8,979 nucleotides of DNA from Candidatus Methanophagales archaeon (GCA_003601795.1 PIXU01000147.1:1-8979); one strand, 5' to 3'. Numbered from the stretch's first letter, positions 1 through 6,385 are shown. A program made the numbers and translations. The notes: a model not told the origin generated them from the sequence alone.

Positions 1-35
1 AATATGGTTTCTTGTAGATATGTATGGGTTTGCAC
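1..35 (-). CDS. 5' end of an unidentified gene running off the left edge (GTG start)
   Basis: Eleven codons are visible on the minus strand, starting at a GTG at 35-33 and reading VQTHTYLQETI before the window ends. The case for a real start is the sequence just upstream: GGAGGTGA at 48-41 is a full-strength Shine-Dalgarno, followed by a 5-nt spacer and GTG. An ATG in the same frame at 50-48 would place the SD inside the coding sequence, so GTG is preferred. A TATA-like T/A run lies further upstream around 78-88. The product cannot be identified from so few residues. It is co-directional with the transposase remnant next door, but nothing shows that they are related. Confidence 0.45.
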   Translation of the reverse strand, partial: MQTHTYLQETI

Positions 36-40
36 AGTGT

Positions 41-48
41 TCACCTCC
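41..48 (-). promoter_or_regulatory. Strong Shine-Dalgarno for the left-edge gene
   Basis: The minus strand reads GGAGGTGA, a perfect match to the archaeal anti-SD, 5 nt before GTG at 35-33. It is much stronger than the upstream regions of most genes in this window and decides the start of the edge gene. Confidence 0.5.
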
Positions 49-78
49 ATTAAACCTTTTTAAATGATGGTGCAACGT

Positions 79-546
79 TTAAAAAATGTTAGCTACTGAA
101 AAGAGGATACTATGAAAAGCTTTTGTTCCTCCTATCTGGACGTTTTCACGGATAAATCTGAGCAATTGGACAAAATAGACGTCTAAATCAGCGCCAATTT
201 TATTTATGAATTTTGTGACGTCCGACTCGTGAGGAACCCCATTGTGGAATCCTAATGCAATAGCCCATCCTTTGTGCTTTTCAAGGAATTCTAATGCACT
301 TTCTCGCTTTTTAAAGCGACATAAACGCACAAATAACAAAAAATTGATCATGGCGGCAGTCGAATATTTGTATCCGTTATATGCCCTCAATCCTTCTATA
401 CCTTCAAGAAACCCTCTACACATCCTGAAAAAGCTTATACTGCTCTTTGGACTCTCAATGCCCAGCTTCACTGCCAAAAAGATGGCGAGTTCTAAGAAGA
501 ACCGCAATCCGCCGAATTTGTATCTGTCATAACTAAAATCATCCAA
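79..546 (-). pseudogene. Probable transposase N-terminal remnant
   Basis: A 155-codon minus-strand frame, opening at TTG 546-544, encodes a helical, basic-aromatic protein. It resembles the N-terminal domain in front of the catalytic part of IS4/IS5-like DDE transposases: a long helical lead-in, then LEFLEKHKGWAIALGF and a PHESDVTKFINKIG segment, where such proteins typically have 'LGF..vPS..T..rf..r.G'. No DDE catalytic residues follow. After RFIRENVQIGG the frame drifts into unlike sequence and stops at 79, so about two thirds of a normal transposase is missing. GGAGGAGGAT sits immediately before TTG and could act as an SD. The reading frame extends further upstream to an ATG at 591-589, which is directly followed by TAA (588-586). 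I read this as a decayed insertion-sequence gene. The family assignment is by eye only, and an unrelated helical protein is possible. Confidence 0.45.
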
Positions 547-591
547 ATCCTCCTCCGAAAAGGAGAAGAAGTCCGTGATCTCTTCTTACAT

Positions 592-869
592 CTTATTCGT
601 CCCCACAAATCAAATTATATTAGCAAAACGCTATATATAAACAATCTCCATGGAAAATATTTATGGAAATGAGATTATATGTTCAACAAAAAGAAACCAA
701 GTGAAATTTTAAAAATATAAAGTTATATATTCAAACTTACTTCACATGTCCCGCCTATTCAGTGCTATATCCAAATCTGGTCCATCTACATCCTTCCGGA
801 CAAACTACAATCATCACCTACGCTCTTCATTTTCTCCTGTATTAAGCCCAAGTCACATACCTCATAACT
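592..869. other. AT-rich intergenic stretch without an identifiable gene
   Basis: About 280 bases, very AT-rich between 610 and 740, with TATA-like runs (for example CTATATATAAAC at 631-642). Only very short frames occur, such as a 13-codon one starting at ATG 679. The 61-codon plus-strand frame at 746-931 lies opposite the degraded minus-strand reading described for 870-1160 and has no protein-like character. I see no RNA gene or convincing repeat here. Confidence 0.5.
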
Positions 870-1160
870 TTAAGTACGCGGCATGTGAGCGTGAAAAAGT
901 TTTGTATATAGCATTATGCATCCTGTTTTGAAAGATGCATCTTTCTCATCATCTATGATTTCTTCCGCTGCCTCTACAACATCGCCGAGCAAAACCGTCC
1001 CGCGATATTCAGGCGAAAAGACCAAGTGATCAGTCAGCATTGAGATAGTATGCCAATAATGACGAAGAGCATGCCTTTTTACCCTATCCCACGTCGCCCA
1101 TTTTTCTTTAAGGAATCGAACCTTCTTAAACTTATAAGTAACTCTTATTAAAGAAAATAA
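870..1160 (-). pseudogene. Degraded protein-coding fragment, unidentified
   Basis: The minus-strand frame ending at TAA 872-870 has a coding-like composition from about 1150 downward, including KEKWATWDRVKRHALRHYWH, SPEYRGTVLLGDVVEAAEEI and DEKDASFKTGCIMLY. Its upstream part (towards 1286) runs antisense through rps27e and its leader and reads as nonsense. No ATG, GTG or TTG start with an SD precedes the sensible portion. Beyond the TAA the same frame stays open for 26 more codons (SYEVCDLGLIQEKMKSVGDD...) to the next stop, and a coding-like piece (DVDGPDLDIALNRRDM) follows in another frame. Together these look like a gene that lost its 5' end and acquired a stop and a frameshift. I do not recognise the family. 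A chance open frame cannot be excluded. Confidence 0.3.
1131..1138 (+). promoter_or_regulatory. Possible TATA box of the rps27e cluster
   Basis: CTTATAAG lies about 60 nt before the rps27e ATG. Adding the usual 25-27 nt puts transcription start near 1160, leaving a leader of about 35 nt that contains AGGAG at 1176-1180. This is a spacing argument only. Confidence 0.3.
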
Positions 1161-1194
1161 GATATCCTCAATAGAAGGAGAAGGCGGGCATAAA

Positions 1195-1380
1195 ATGAAA
1201 ACCGAGAAGAAAACGAGAAGCAGGTTTATAATGGTGAAGTGTGACGATTGTGAAAATGAGCAGGTCGTTTTTGACCATGCATCCACGAGCGTAAAATGTA
1301 ACGTCTGCGGGAGAACCCTGGTTGTGCCGAAAGGAGGAAAAGCAGAGATAAAAAGCAGGATAATAAACGTCTTTGAATAG
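1195..1380 (+). CDS. rps27e: 30S ribosomal protein S27e
   Basis: A 61-residue protein of the normal archaeal S27e length. It is a small zinc-binding protein of the small ribosomal subunit. A basic N-terminus leads into SRFIMVKCDDCENEQ, and the C4 zinc ribbon is complete: Cys16 and Cys19 (CDDC), then Cys35 and Cys38 (CNVCGR). It is followed by the family's TLVVPKGGKA segment. The ATG at 1195 has a distant AGGAG (1176-1180) and purine-rich sequence nearer to it. Met13 is an alternative start but would cut into the conserved region. The gene heads the conserved archaeal cluster with aIF2-alpha (29-nt gap), nop10 and the PAC2 gene. In many archaea L44e comes directly before S27e, but here no L44e is present upstream. 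Confidence 0.95.
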   Translation: MKTEKKTRSRFIMVKCDDCENEQVVFDHASTSVKCNVCGRTLVVPKGGKAEIKSRIINVFE

Positions 1381-1385
1381 TCATA

Positions 1386-1393
1386 TTTAAAAT
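1386..1393 (+). promoter_or_regulatory. TATA-like box between rps27e and the aIF2-alpha gene
   Basis: TTTAAAAT, inside ATATTTAAAATAT, sits about 21 nt before the aIF2-alpha ATG, which has no SD (GGAACCATC precedes it). This could be an internal promoter producing a leaderless or near-leaderless mRNA. The spacing is slightly shorter than the usual 25-27 nt, so the call is tentative. Confidence 0.3.
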
Positions 1394-1409
1394 ATCATAC
1401 GGAACCATC

Positions 1410-2225
1410 ATGGAAATAATAAGGGAAGAATGGCCAGAGAAGGATGAGTTTGTAGTTTGCACGGTAAAAGAGCTTAAGACCTTCGGGGTGTTCGTCGGGC
1501 TCGAGGAATACGGGGGTAAGGAAGGGCTGATTCATATCTCTGCGGTATCTTCTGGCTGGGTGAAACATCTCCGGGACTATGTCCGGGAAGGGCAGAAGAT
1601 CGTATGTAAAGTGCTGCACGTGGATGCACAGAGAGGGCATATAGATCTATCACTAAAGGCGGTAAAGGAAAGTCAAAAAAAGGAGAGGATAAAAGAGTGG
1701 AAACGAGAGAGGAAAGTAAAGAATCTGCTCTCGCTTGCTCTTTCGTCATCTACCGCCGTCAAAATCGGCAATGAGGAACTCGATGAGGTTGAGCGGAAAT
1801 TAGTGGATACGTACGGCAGTTTATACGATGCGTTTGTAGAGGTTGTAAAGGTAGGCAAAGAAGCACTGACTCCGCTTGGAATAAATCCTGAATATGTAGA
1901 TGCCATACACAAAGTGGCAGTTACGAACGTTAAAATCCCGTCAGTGCAAATATCGGGCTATGTAGAGCTAACCTGTCCCCTGTCTGACGGTGTGGAAATA
2001 ATAAAAAAGGCGCTGAAGAAGGCGGAAAAGGTGGCTGGTACAAACACAAACGCCAATGGCGTCAAAGTGGAATGTTCCTACATAGCGGCGCCGAGATATA
2101 AGATACGTGTTACCGCACCCGATTATAAAAAGGCAGAGAACGTATTAAGTGACGCGGCTAATGCGGCCATTGAAGAGGTAAAGAGTAAAGAAGGGACCGG
2201 GAAGTTTTACAGAAAATCTTCTTAA
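1410..2225 (+). CDS. Translation initiation factor aIF2, alpha subunit
   Basis: 271 residues, the normal size for aIF2-alpha, which joins the gamma and beta subunits in the factor that brings initiator Met-tRNA to the small ribosomal subunit. An S1/OB domain spans about residues 12-84: VKELKTFGVFVGLEEYGG, then EGLIHISAVSSGWVKHLRD, then GHIDLSLKAV. A charged helical middle domain follows (about 86-175), then an alpha-beta C-terminal domain (about 175-265) of the kind that binds gamma. The start MEIIREEWPE is family-typical. No SD precedes the ATG. It lies 29 nt after rps27e and 72 nt before nop10, in the conserved archaeal order. The gene is intact, with nothing unusual in the protein. Confidence 0.95.
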   Translation: MEIIREEWPEKDEFVVCTVKELKTFGVFVGLEEYGGKEGLIHISAVSSGWVKHLRDYVREGQKIVCKVLHVDAQRGHIDLSLKAVKESQKKERIKEWKRERKVKNLLSLALSSSTAVKIGNEELDEVERKLVDTYGSLYDAFVEVVKVGKEALTPLGINPEYVDAIHKVAVTNVKIPSVQISGYVELTCPLSDGVEIIKKALKKAEKVAGTNTNANGVKVECSYIAAPRYKIRVTAPDYKKAENVLSDAANAAIEEVKSKEGTGKFYRKSS

Positions 2226-2250
2226 ATTAAAGCCTGGCTTTTTCTGAACA

Positions 2251-2268
2251 TTTTTTTTTTAAAAAAAA
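2251..2268 (+). terminator. T10-A8 tract after the aIF2-alpha gene
   Basis: Ten T followed by eight A, 25 nt beyond the aIF2-alpha stop. A run of T in the coding strand is the main signal for archaeal intrinsic termination, so partial termination here is plausible. The tract is also self-complementary and directly upstream of the nop10 promoter region. Confidence 0.35.
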
Positions 2269-2270
2269 GG

Positions 2271-2280
2271 AAAAGCTTAT
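2271..2280 (+). promoter_or_regulatory. Possible nop10 promoter (TATA-like)
   Basis: The sequence GGAAAAGCTTAT lies about 20-25 nt before the nop10 ATG, with purine-rich bases in the place of a BRE. The bases directly before the ATG (AAAAAAATATTT) contain no SD, so a leaderless message is a reasonable reading. Confidence 0.25.
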
Positions 2281-2297
2281 CTTACAAAAAAATATTT

Positions 2298-2465
2298 ATG
2301 TCAAAGATAAGAAAATGTGAAGCGTGCGGGGAATATACACTGAAAGAGGTCTGTGAGAGGTGTGGGCGAAGAACGAAGGAAACAACGCCTCCAAGATTTT
2401 CCCCTAAAGACCCGTATGGGAAATACAGAAGGATGATGAAATATGGAAGAGATAGAAGTGCATGA
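2298..2465 (+). CDS. nop10: H/ACA ribonucleoprotein protein Nop10
   Basis: A 55-residue small basic zinc-ribbon protein. Nop10 binds Cbf5 in H/ACA guide RNPs that make pseudouridine in rRNA. The N-terminus MSKIRKCEACGEYTLKEVCE carries CxxC at Cys7/Cys10. A second pair, Cys19/Cys22, lies in VCERCG, completing the zinc site. The family signature TPPRFSPKDPYGKYRR follows. The C-terminal tail ends in KYGRDRSA. There is no SD before the ATG. The last 23 nt overlap the start of the PAC2 gene in another frame, which suggests translational coupling. The position between aIF2-alpha and PAC2 is the classic archaeal arrangement and supports the call. Confidence 0.95.
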   Translation: MSKIRKCEACGEYTLKEVCERCGRRTKETTPPRFSPKDPYGKYRRMMKYGRDRSA

Positions 2466-3201
2466 GCTAAAGAAGGTGAAACTGAACAAGCCCATACTGA
2501 TAGAAGGGCTTCCGGGCGTAGGAAACGTGGGTAAATTAGTAGCTGAGCATATAATACATGAGCTGGGCGCCGAGAAGATAGTGGAAATTTATTCGTGGCA
2601 TTTCCCCCCTCAGGTATTGGTAAATGACGATGGAACGGTCAGATTATGCAAAAACGAGGTATATGCGTGGAAATCAAAGAATCTGGATTTGTTAATCGTC
2701 AGTGGTGACCAGCAGAGCGTTACAAACGAGGGGCATTATCTTATAACTGAGACGCTTCTTGACCTCGCGCAGCAATACGGCGTTTCGCGTATATACACGC
2801 TTGGTGGTTATGGAATAGGGCAGCTCGTGGAAAAGCAAATGGTGCTTGGAGCTGCGAATGATGCTGAACTTGTAGAGGAGATGAAGAAATACGGTGTAGA
2901 ATTCAGGGAGGAAGAGCCAGGGGGCAGTATCGTGGGTGCATCAGGGCTTCTATTAGGTCTTGGGGGGCAGAGAGGTATCCCTGCAGTTTGTTTGCTCGGT
3001 CTCACCTCAGGGTATCTGGTAGACCCCAAAAGTGCGCAAGCAGTGCTCAAAATCCTTGGTAATGCATTGAATCTTGAAATACCTATGCAGGCATTGGAAG
3101 ACCGTGCAGAAGAGATGGAAAAGGTTGTTGAACGACTGAAGGAGATGGAGCAAGCACAGATTCCAAGGACTCGTGAAGAGGAATTGGGATACATAAGATA
3201 A
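2443..3201 (+). CDS. PAC2-family protein (proteasome assembly chaperone-like)
   Basis: 252 residues, the usual archaeal length. It belongs to the PAC2 family, whose members include chaperones for 20S proteasome assembly. Visible landmarks are KPILIEGLPGVGNVGKLVAE (residues 16-35), IVSGDQQSVTNEGHY (85-99), YTLGGYGIGQ (118-127) and GGSIVGASGLLLGLGGQRGI (160-179), followed by CLLGLTSGYLVDPKSA. A charged heptad-like helix at about 216-240 (EDRAEEMEKVVERLKEMEQ) probably forms a coiled coil. The ATG lies inside the end of nop10 behind GGATGATG, a weak SD, so coupled reinitiation is likely. It is the last gene of the cluster and is followed by the terminator-like spacer. Confidence 0.92.
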   Translation: MEEIEVHELKKVKLNKPILIEGLPGVGNVGKLVAEHIIHELGAEKIVEIYSWHFPPQVLVNDDGTVRLCKNEVYAWKSKNLDLLIVSGDQQSVTNEGHYLITETLLDLAQQYGVSRIYTLGGYGIGQLVEKQMVLGAANDAELVEEMKKYGVEFREEEPGGSIVGASGLLLGLGGQRGIPAVCLLGLTSGYLVDPKSAQAVLKILGNALNLEIPMQALEDRAEEMEKVVERLKEMEQAQIPRTREEELGYIR

Positions 3202-3233
3202 GTTCAAGAAATCACGAATCCCAAACACCAAAA

Positions 3234-3344
3234 TTTCACCGCAGAGCACACAGAAGATAGCGGTTTAGCGGTTTGGATGTTTAGCTAACGAGCTGAACCG
3301 CTAATAAACTAAACCTCTAATCCCGCGCTCTTCGCGGTGATAAA
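3234..3344. repeat. Palindromic intergenic element (nested inverted repeats)
   Basis: The outer arms TCACCGC (3237-3243) and GCGGTGA (3334-3340) are perfect complements about 90 nt apart. Inside, TAGCGGTTTAGC (3258-3269) pairs with GCTGAACCGCTA (3292-3303) over 12 bp with one G-T, around a small TTAGCTAA palindrome. The outer arm reads CACCGCAGAGCACACAG, which resembles a type of intergenic palindrome I associate with many archaeal and bacterial genomes; this comes from memory. It fills the gap between the convergent PAC2 and dnaG genes. Confidence 0.5.
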
Positions 3345-3363
3345 TCACTGGCTTTTTATTTTT
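3336..3363 (+). terminator. Hairpin plus T-rich tract after the PAC2 gene
   Basis: GGTGAT-AA-ATCACT forms a short perfect stem and is followed after a few bases by CTTTTTATTTTT. This is the layout of an intrinsic terminator for the plus-strand translation cluster. The GCGGTGA half of the stem is also the outer arm of the larger palindrome, so two mutually exclusive folds are possible. Confidence 0.4.
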
Positions 3364-3379
3364 AGATAGTGCCATTCCA

Positions 3380-4579
3380 TTAGGCTGAGTCTGTGGTAAG
3401 TATCTTCAGTGAGGTGGGCACTTTAGTCACGTCCCCCATTTTTATTCCTACGACATAGTCCAAATCCTTATCCTTTGCGAGGTCTACGATTCGCTGCGTT
3501 ATCACACCGTCAAACACCACGCTTTTCGCGTTTTCGCTCGTTTCTTTTAGTTCGTTCGCCAGCTCCCTCACCGTGGTCTCCTTTACTACTTTCTTCTCTT
3601 TGTCTAATAGCCGTGCCTTAAACGTGCCCCCAAGCTCTTGCAGATGTGTTTTGAAGAGACTTGTTTTCTTCTCCTCTTCCTCTCCTTCCTCCTCCTTAAC
3701 CTTGCTGGTCCTTCTTTGTACTATCCTCGGTTGCGGTTTTTGAACTTGCTTCGCTTCTTGCTCCTTTTTCTCGTATCCCTGCTGCTCTACGGGTGTCTTA
3801 TTGTGCAATGCTTTTGATATTTCCTTGTATGTCATGTCCTCTACGCTTCTCCCTTCTGGCGACATGGCGATGTAATCAACGTCTGCAACCTGTAAAAGCT
3901 CTTTTAATATAAGGTCGCCACCTCTATCCCCATCAAAGAAAGCAGTAACGGTCTTTCTCTTGCTCAGCTTGGGTATTGCAGGCGGTATGTTTGTACCTTC
4001 CACAGCGATCGTGTTTTTTATCCCGTATTTAAGCAGATTTAGCACGTCTGCTCGCCCTTCTACGATCAGTATGGCATCCGAACTCTCTATGTTCGGTCCT
4101 GCGGGCAGGCCCTTGTAGCTGGTTATTTCTTCCATTCTTACCGCCTGCTTCACTTCACTCACCATCGTTTCACTGTCAATGCTCGTCTCGATAACTTCGC
4201 GCATCAGTCGTTTTGCTCGCTCGGTGATTCTTCTCCTTTTTGTCGCCCTTATGTCCTCTATCCCGGTGATTTCCACGTGTGCAATACACGGGCCGACCCG
4301 GTCTATCGTCTCCAAGGAAGCGGCTAATATCGCAGTTTCCGCCTTGTCCAGACCAGAGGGGACAAGTATTTCACCGCGCGATTTCCCCCCTTTTGACTCT
4401 ATGTTCACCTCGATTCTGCCTATTCTACTACTCTTCTGCAAGTCTCTCAGGTCTAACTCGTCGCCTAACAGACCTTCTGTTTGCCCAAATATTGCGCCAA
4501 CCACATCGGATTTCTCAACAAAACCTTCAGCTGTGATGTTAGCGTGAACCATATACTTTGTTGTATCTACTTCATGCAT
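3380..4579 (-). CDS. dnaG: Archaeal DnaG-type primase (TOPRIM; exosome-associated)
   Basis: 399 residues from the chosen start. It is an archaeal DnaG-like protein: a TOPRIM nucleotidyl-transfer domain with primase activity, which in studied archaea is also bound to the exosome. The start MHEVDTTKYMVHANITAEGF is the family N-terminus. A TOPRIM domain follows, with ILIVEGRADVLNLL (catalytic Glu about residue 174) and FFDGDRGGDLIL (DxD about residues 216-218). Next comes a long charged, low-complexity linker (Glu/Lys/Gln-rich, about 270-325), then a C-terminal domain beginning near TSLFKTHLQELGG. The start at 4579 follows GGAGGG with a 7-nt spacer. An in-frame ATG at 4630 would add 17 charged residues that look unlike the family. 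The gene is convergent with the PAC2 gene. Confidence 0.95.
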   Translation of the reverse strand: MHEVDTTKYMVHANITAEGFVEKSDVVGAIFGQTEGLLGDELDLRDLQKSSRIGRIEVNIESKGGKSRGEILVPSGLDKAETAILAASLETIDRVGPCIAHVEITGIEDIRATKRRRITERAKRLMREVIETSIDSETMVSEVKQAVRMEEITSYKGLPAGPNIESSDAILIVEGRADVLNLLKYGIKNTIAVEGTNIPPAIPKLSKRKTVTAFFDGDRGGDLILKELLQVADVDYIAMSPEGRSVEDMTYKEISKALHNKTPVEQQGYEKKEQEAKQVQKPQPRIVQRRTSKVKEEEGEEEEKKTSLFKTHLQELGGTFKARLLDKEKKVVKETTVRELANELKETSENAKSVVFDGVITQRIVDLAKDKDLDYVVGIKMGDVTKVPTSLKILTTDSA

Positions 4580-4586
4580 CTTATTT

Positions 4587-4592
4587 CCCTCC
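4587..4592 (-). promoter_or_regulatory. Shine-Dalgarno deciding the dnaG start
   Basis: The minus strand reads AAAGGAGGG, 7 nt before ATG 4579-4577. It supports the shorter dnaG start over the in-frame ATG at 4630, whose own upstream sequence (AAGGTGTAGTAAAGGTA) is less well spaced. Confidence 0.6.
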
Positions 4593-4767
4593 TTTAAGGT
4601 TCCTTCTCCTTTATCTTCCGATTTCGCCATTACCTTTACTACACCTTACTATCCCAATTGGCAACATAAACAAACGGGTTCTGTCAGTTTGTATATGGGA
4701 CTATTTGTGTACATATATAATATTGATATAGTAAAAGATAAAGATAAAAGTTATTCTATGATGGAGA

Positions 4768-4841
4768 TGGGCTCGATGCGATTCGAACGCATGACCTCCG
4801 CCGTGTGAAGGCGGTGTCATAACCAACTAGACCACGAGCCC
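4768..4841 (-). tRNA. tRNA-Val (CAC anticodon)
   Basis: A complete cloverleaf is readable on the minus strand: acceptor GGGCTCG pairing with CGAGCCC, a D arm GTC...GAC with GTTGG in the loop, and an anticodon stem CCGCC/GGCGG around the loop TTCACAC, giving anticodon CAC for valine GUG codons. The variable loop is AGGTC, and the T arm is ATGCG-TTCGAAT-CGCAT. The discriminator is A, and CCA is not encoded (TCTCC follows). No intron is seen. T-rich sequence (CTTTTATCTTTATCTTTTAC) downstream on the minus strand could terminate it. It is divergent from argJ. Confidence 0.97.
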
Positions 4842-4986
4842 TCTTTACTTTTCGTTTACCCTTCTTTTACTTTACCTCACTACTCCACATCTACTATACA
4901 TATTCAGATATTTTAAATATAAATTTCTACGAGAGCAGAATAATGATGTACGAAAGTTTTACCAAAGAAAAAGGGAAAAAGGGATA

Positions 4987-4998
4987 TACGTTATATTT
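4987..4998 (+). promoter_or_regulatory. Possible argJ TATA box
   Basis: ACGTTATATTTA lies about 38 nt before the argJ ATG, which would put transcription start near 5018 and leave a short leader containing GAGGGGAG. A second TATA-like sequence sits inside the inverted repeat TGCTGTATATAGCA (5003-5016), overlapping the predicted start region. That is where an operator could sit, but 4-bp arms are weak evidence. Confidence 0.3.
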
Positions 4999-5031
4999 AT
5001 CCTGCTGTATATAGCAAGCGGTAGAGGGGAG

Positions 5032-6240
5032 ATGAAGATAGAAACAGTACGAGGTGGACTATGCGCAGTGAAAGGGGTACGAGCATACGGGATAAAAGAG
5101 GGGCATAATGGGTTAGCAGTGATAGAAGGGAAAGGGCAAGCAGTAGGTATGTACACAGCGAGCAAAATAAAAGCCGCACCTGTTCTGTTTACAAAGCGAC
5201 AGCTTGAGGGATGTGAAGGGCAAATACAGGCAATAATTGCAAACAGCGGTTGTGCAAATAGCTTTACCGGCGAGCAGGGGATGAGGAACGCAGAAAAAAT
5301 GGCGGAACTCGCTGCTGATTCGTTAGGAGTCGATAAAAAAGAGATAGCGGTTGCATCTACGGGTCCCATCGGGAAACAATTAGATATGGAGTTAATAGAA
5401 AGGCAACTCGGACACGTGGTGAATGGTTTAACTGCCGAAGCGGCAGGCAGTACGGCCGCAGCGAAGGCTATATTGACTACCGATACCTTCTATAAGGAAC
5501 GAGCAATACGCATTGATACGGGCGATGAAGAACGCGTAGTAATAGGAGGAATAGCAAAAGGGTCAGGAATGATATTTCCTCATTTAGCTACTGCCACGAT
5601 GCTCTCTTTTATTTATACCGATGCTCGGCTGAGTGAGGAAATACAGAGGGCGAGTTTTGAGGATGCCGTTGCGAATTCATTTAATATGGTCGTTGTGGAT
5701 GGTGACATGAGTACGAACGATCTGATATTGCTCGTATCCACGGGTCAGGGAGGAGAGATAAGTGAAGGTGACTTTAAAGAAGGTTTGAATTTCGTATGCA
5801 AAGAGCTCGCGAAGCTAATCGCAAGGGATGGGGAAGGGGCGACAAAGTTTATCGAAGCGTGGGTAAAAGGGGCAGCGTCTGTTGCGGATGCAAAAGAAGC
5901 AGCAAAGTCAATAGTCCGAAGCCCGTTAGTGAAAAGCGCTATCTTTGGTGAACGCCCAGATTTTATGTGTGGTCGTATAATAGCCGCTATCGGAAGCTGT
6001 ACTACCGTTAGCGGCGTTGACCCGAGCAGAATATCCATAGGGTTAAAAGGTGAAGATAAGGATAAGGTTTCAGCGGTGAAGAACGGGGAATTTATGGATC
6101 TGTCGGGTGTGGTGCGAGAGCTAATGAAGGATAAGGAGATATTTATTGAAGTGGACCTGGGGATAGGGGAAAGCGAAGCGACCGCATGGGGGTGTGACCT
6201 TTCTTATGATTATGTAAGGATAAATGCGGGGGAAGCATAA
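5032..6240 (+). CDS. argJ: Arginine biosynthesis protein ArgJ (ornithine acetyltransferase)
   Basis: 402 residues, the normal ArgJ length. ArgJ moves the acetyl group from N-acetylornithine to glutamate, giving ornithine and recycling N-acetylglutamate. Some members also use acetyl-CoA to acetylate glutamate. Seen: AIIANSGCANSFTGEQGM (68-84), ASTGPIG (108-114), the self-cleavage region GGIAKGSGMIFPHLATATML (172-191), DGDMSTND near 222-232, and the C-terminal YVRINA. ArgJ cuts itself before the Thr of a (M/L)ATML motif into alpha and beta chains. Here the motif is LATATML, with Thr187 and Thr189. Thr189, before Met-Leu, fits the canonical nucleophile. GAGGGGAG precedes the ATG. It stands alone between a tRNA and an unrelated small gene, with no other arginine genes nearby. 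Confidence 0.95.
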   Translation: MKIETVRGGLCAVKGVRAYGIKEGHNGLAVIEGKGQAVGMYTASKIKAAPVLFTKRQLEGCEGQIQAIIANSGCANSFTGEQGMRNAEKMAELAADSLGVDKKEIAVASTGPIGKQLDMELIERQLGHVVNGLTAEAAGSTAAAKAILTTDTFYKERAIRIDTGDEERVVIGGIAKGSGMIFPHLATATMLSFIYTDARLSEEIQRASFEDAVANSFNMVVVDGDMSTNDLILLVSTGQGGEISEGDFKEGLNFVCKELAKLIARDGEGATKFIEAWVKGAASVADAKEAAKSIVRSPLVKSAIFGERPDFMCGRIIAAIGSCTTVSGVDPSRISIGLKGEDKDKVSAVKNGEFMDLSGVVRELMKDKEIFIEVDLGIGESEATAWGCDLSYDYVRINAGEA

Positions 6241-6385
6241 TTATACATTCCATCAATATTTAAAACGCCGTTCATATTCTTTATGGGGTAACCACTCCAA
6301 GATGATTGAGATTATGATAAACTCATCCCTAGCAACTGAATATAATAACCGCCAGGCATTCGGAAGATTGTATTTCCAGAGATTA

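Noticed and set aside
3256..3303. Possible CRISPR-like unit in the PAC2-dnaG spacer
   Set aside because: There is a single palindrome with no regularly spaced direct repeats and no cas genes in the window.
4580..4630. Longer dnaG start at ATG 4630
   Set aside because: It adds 17 charged residues ahead of the family-typical MHEVDTTKYM start, which has its own GGAGGG SD at a proper distance.
5003..5016. TGCTGTATATAGCA as an argJ operator
   Set aside because: The arms are only 4 bp around a TATA-like core, too weak to call as a regulator site without other copies.
4959..5369. 136-codon minus-strand frame opposite argJ
   Set aside because: It is a shadow of the conserved ArgJ N-terminus, rich in Ser/Pro/Leu.
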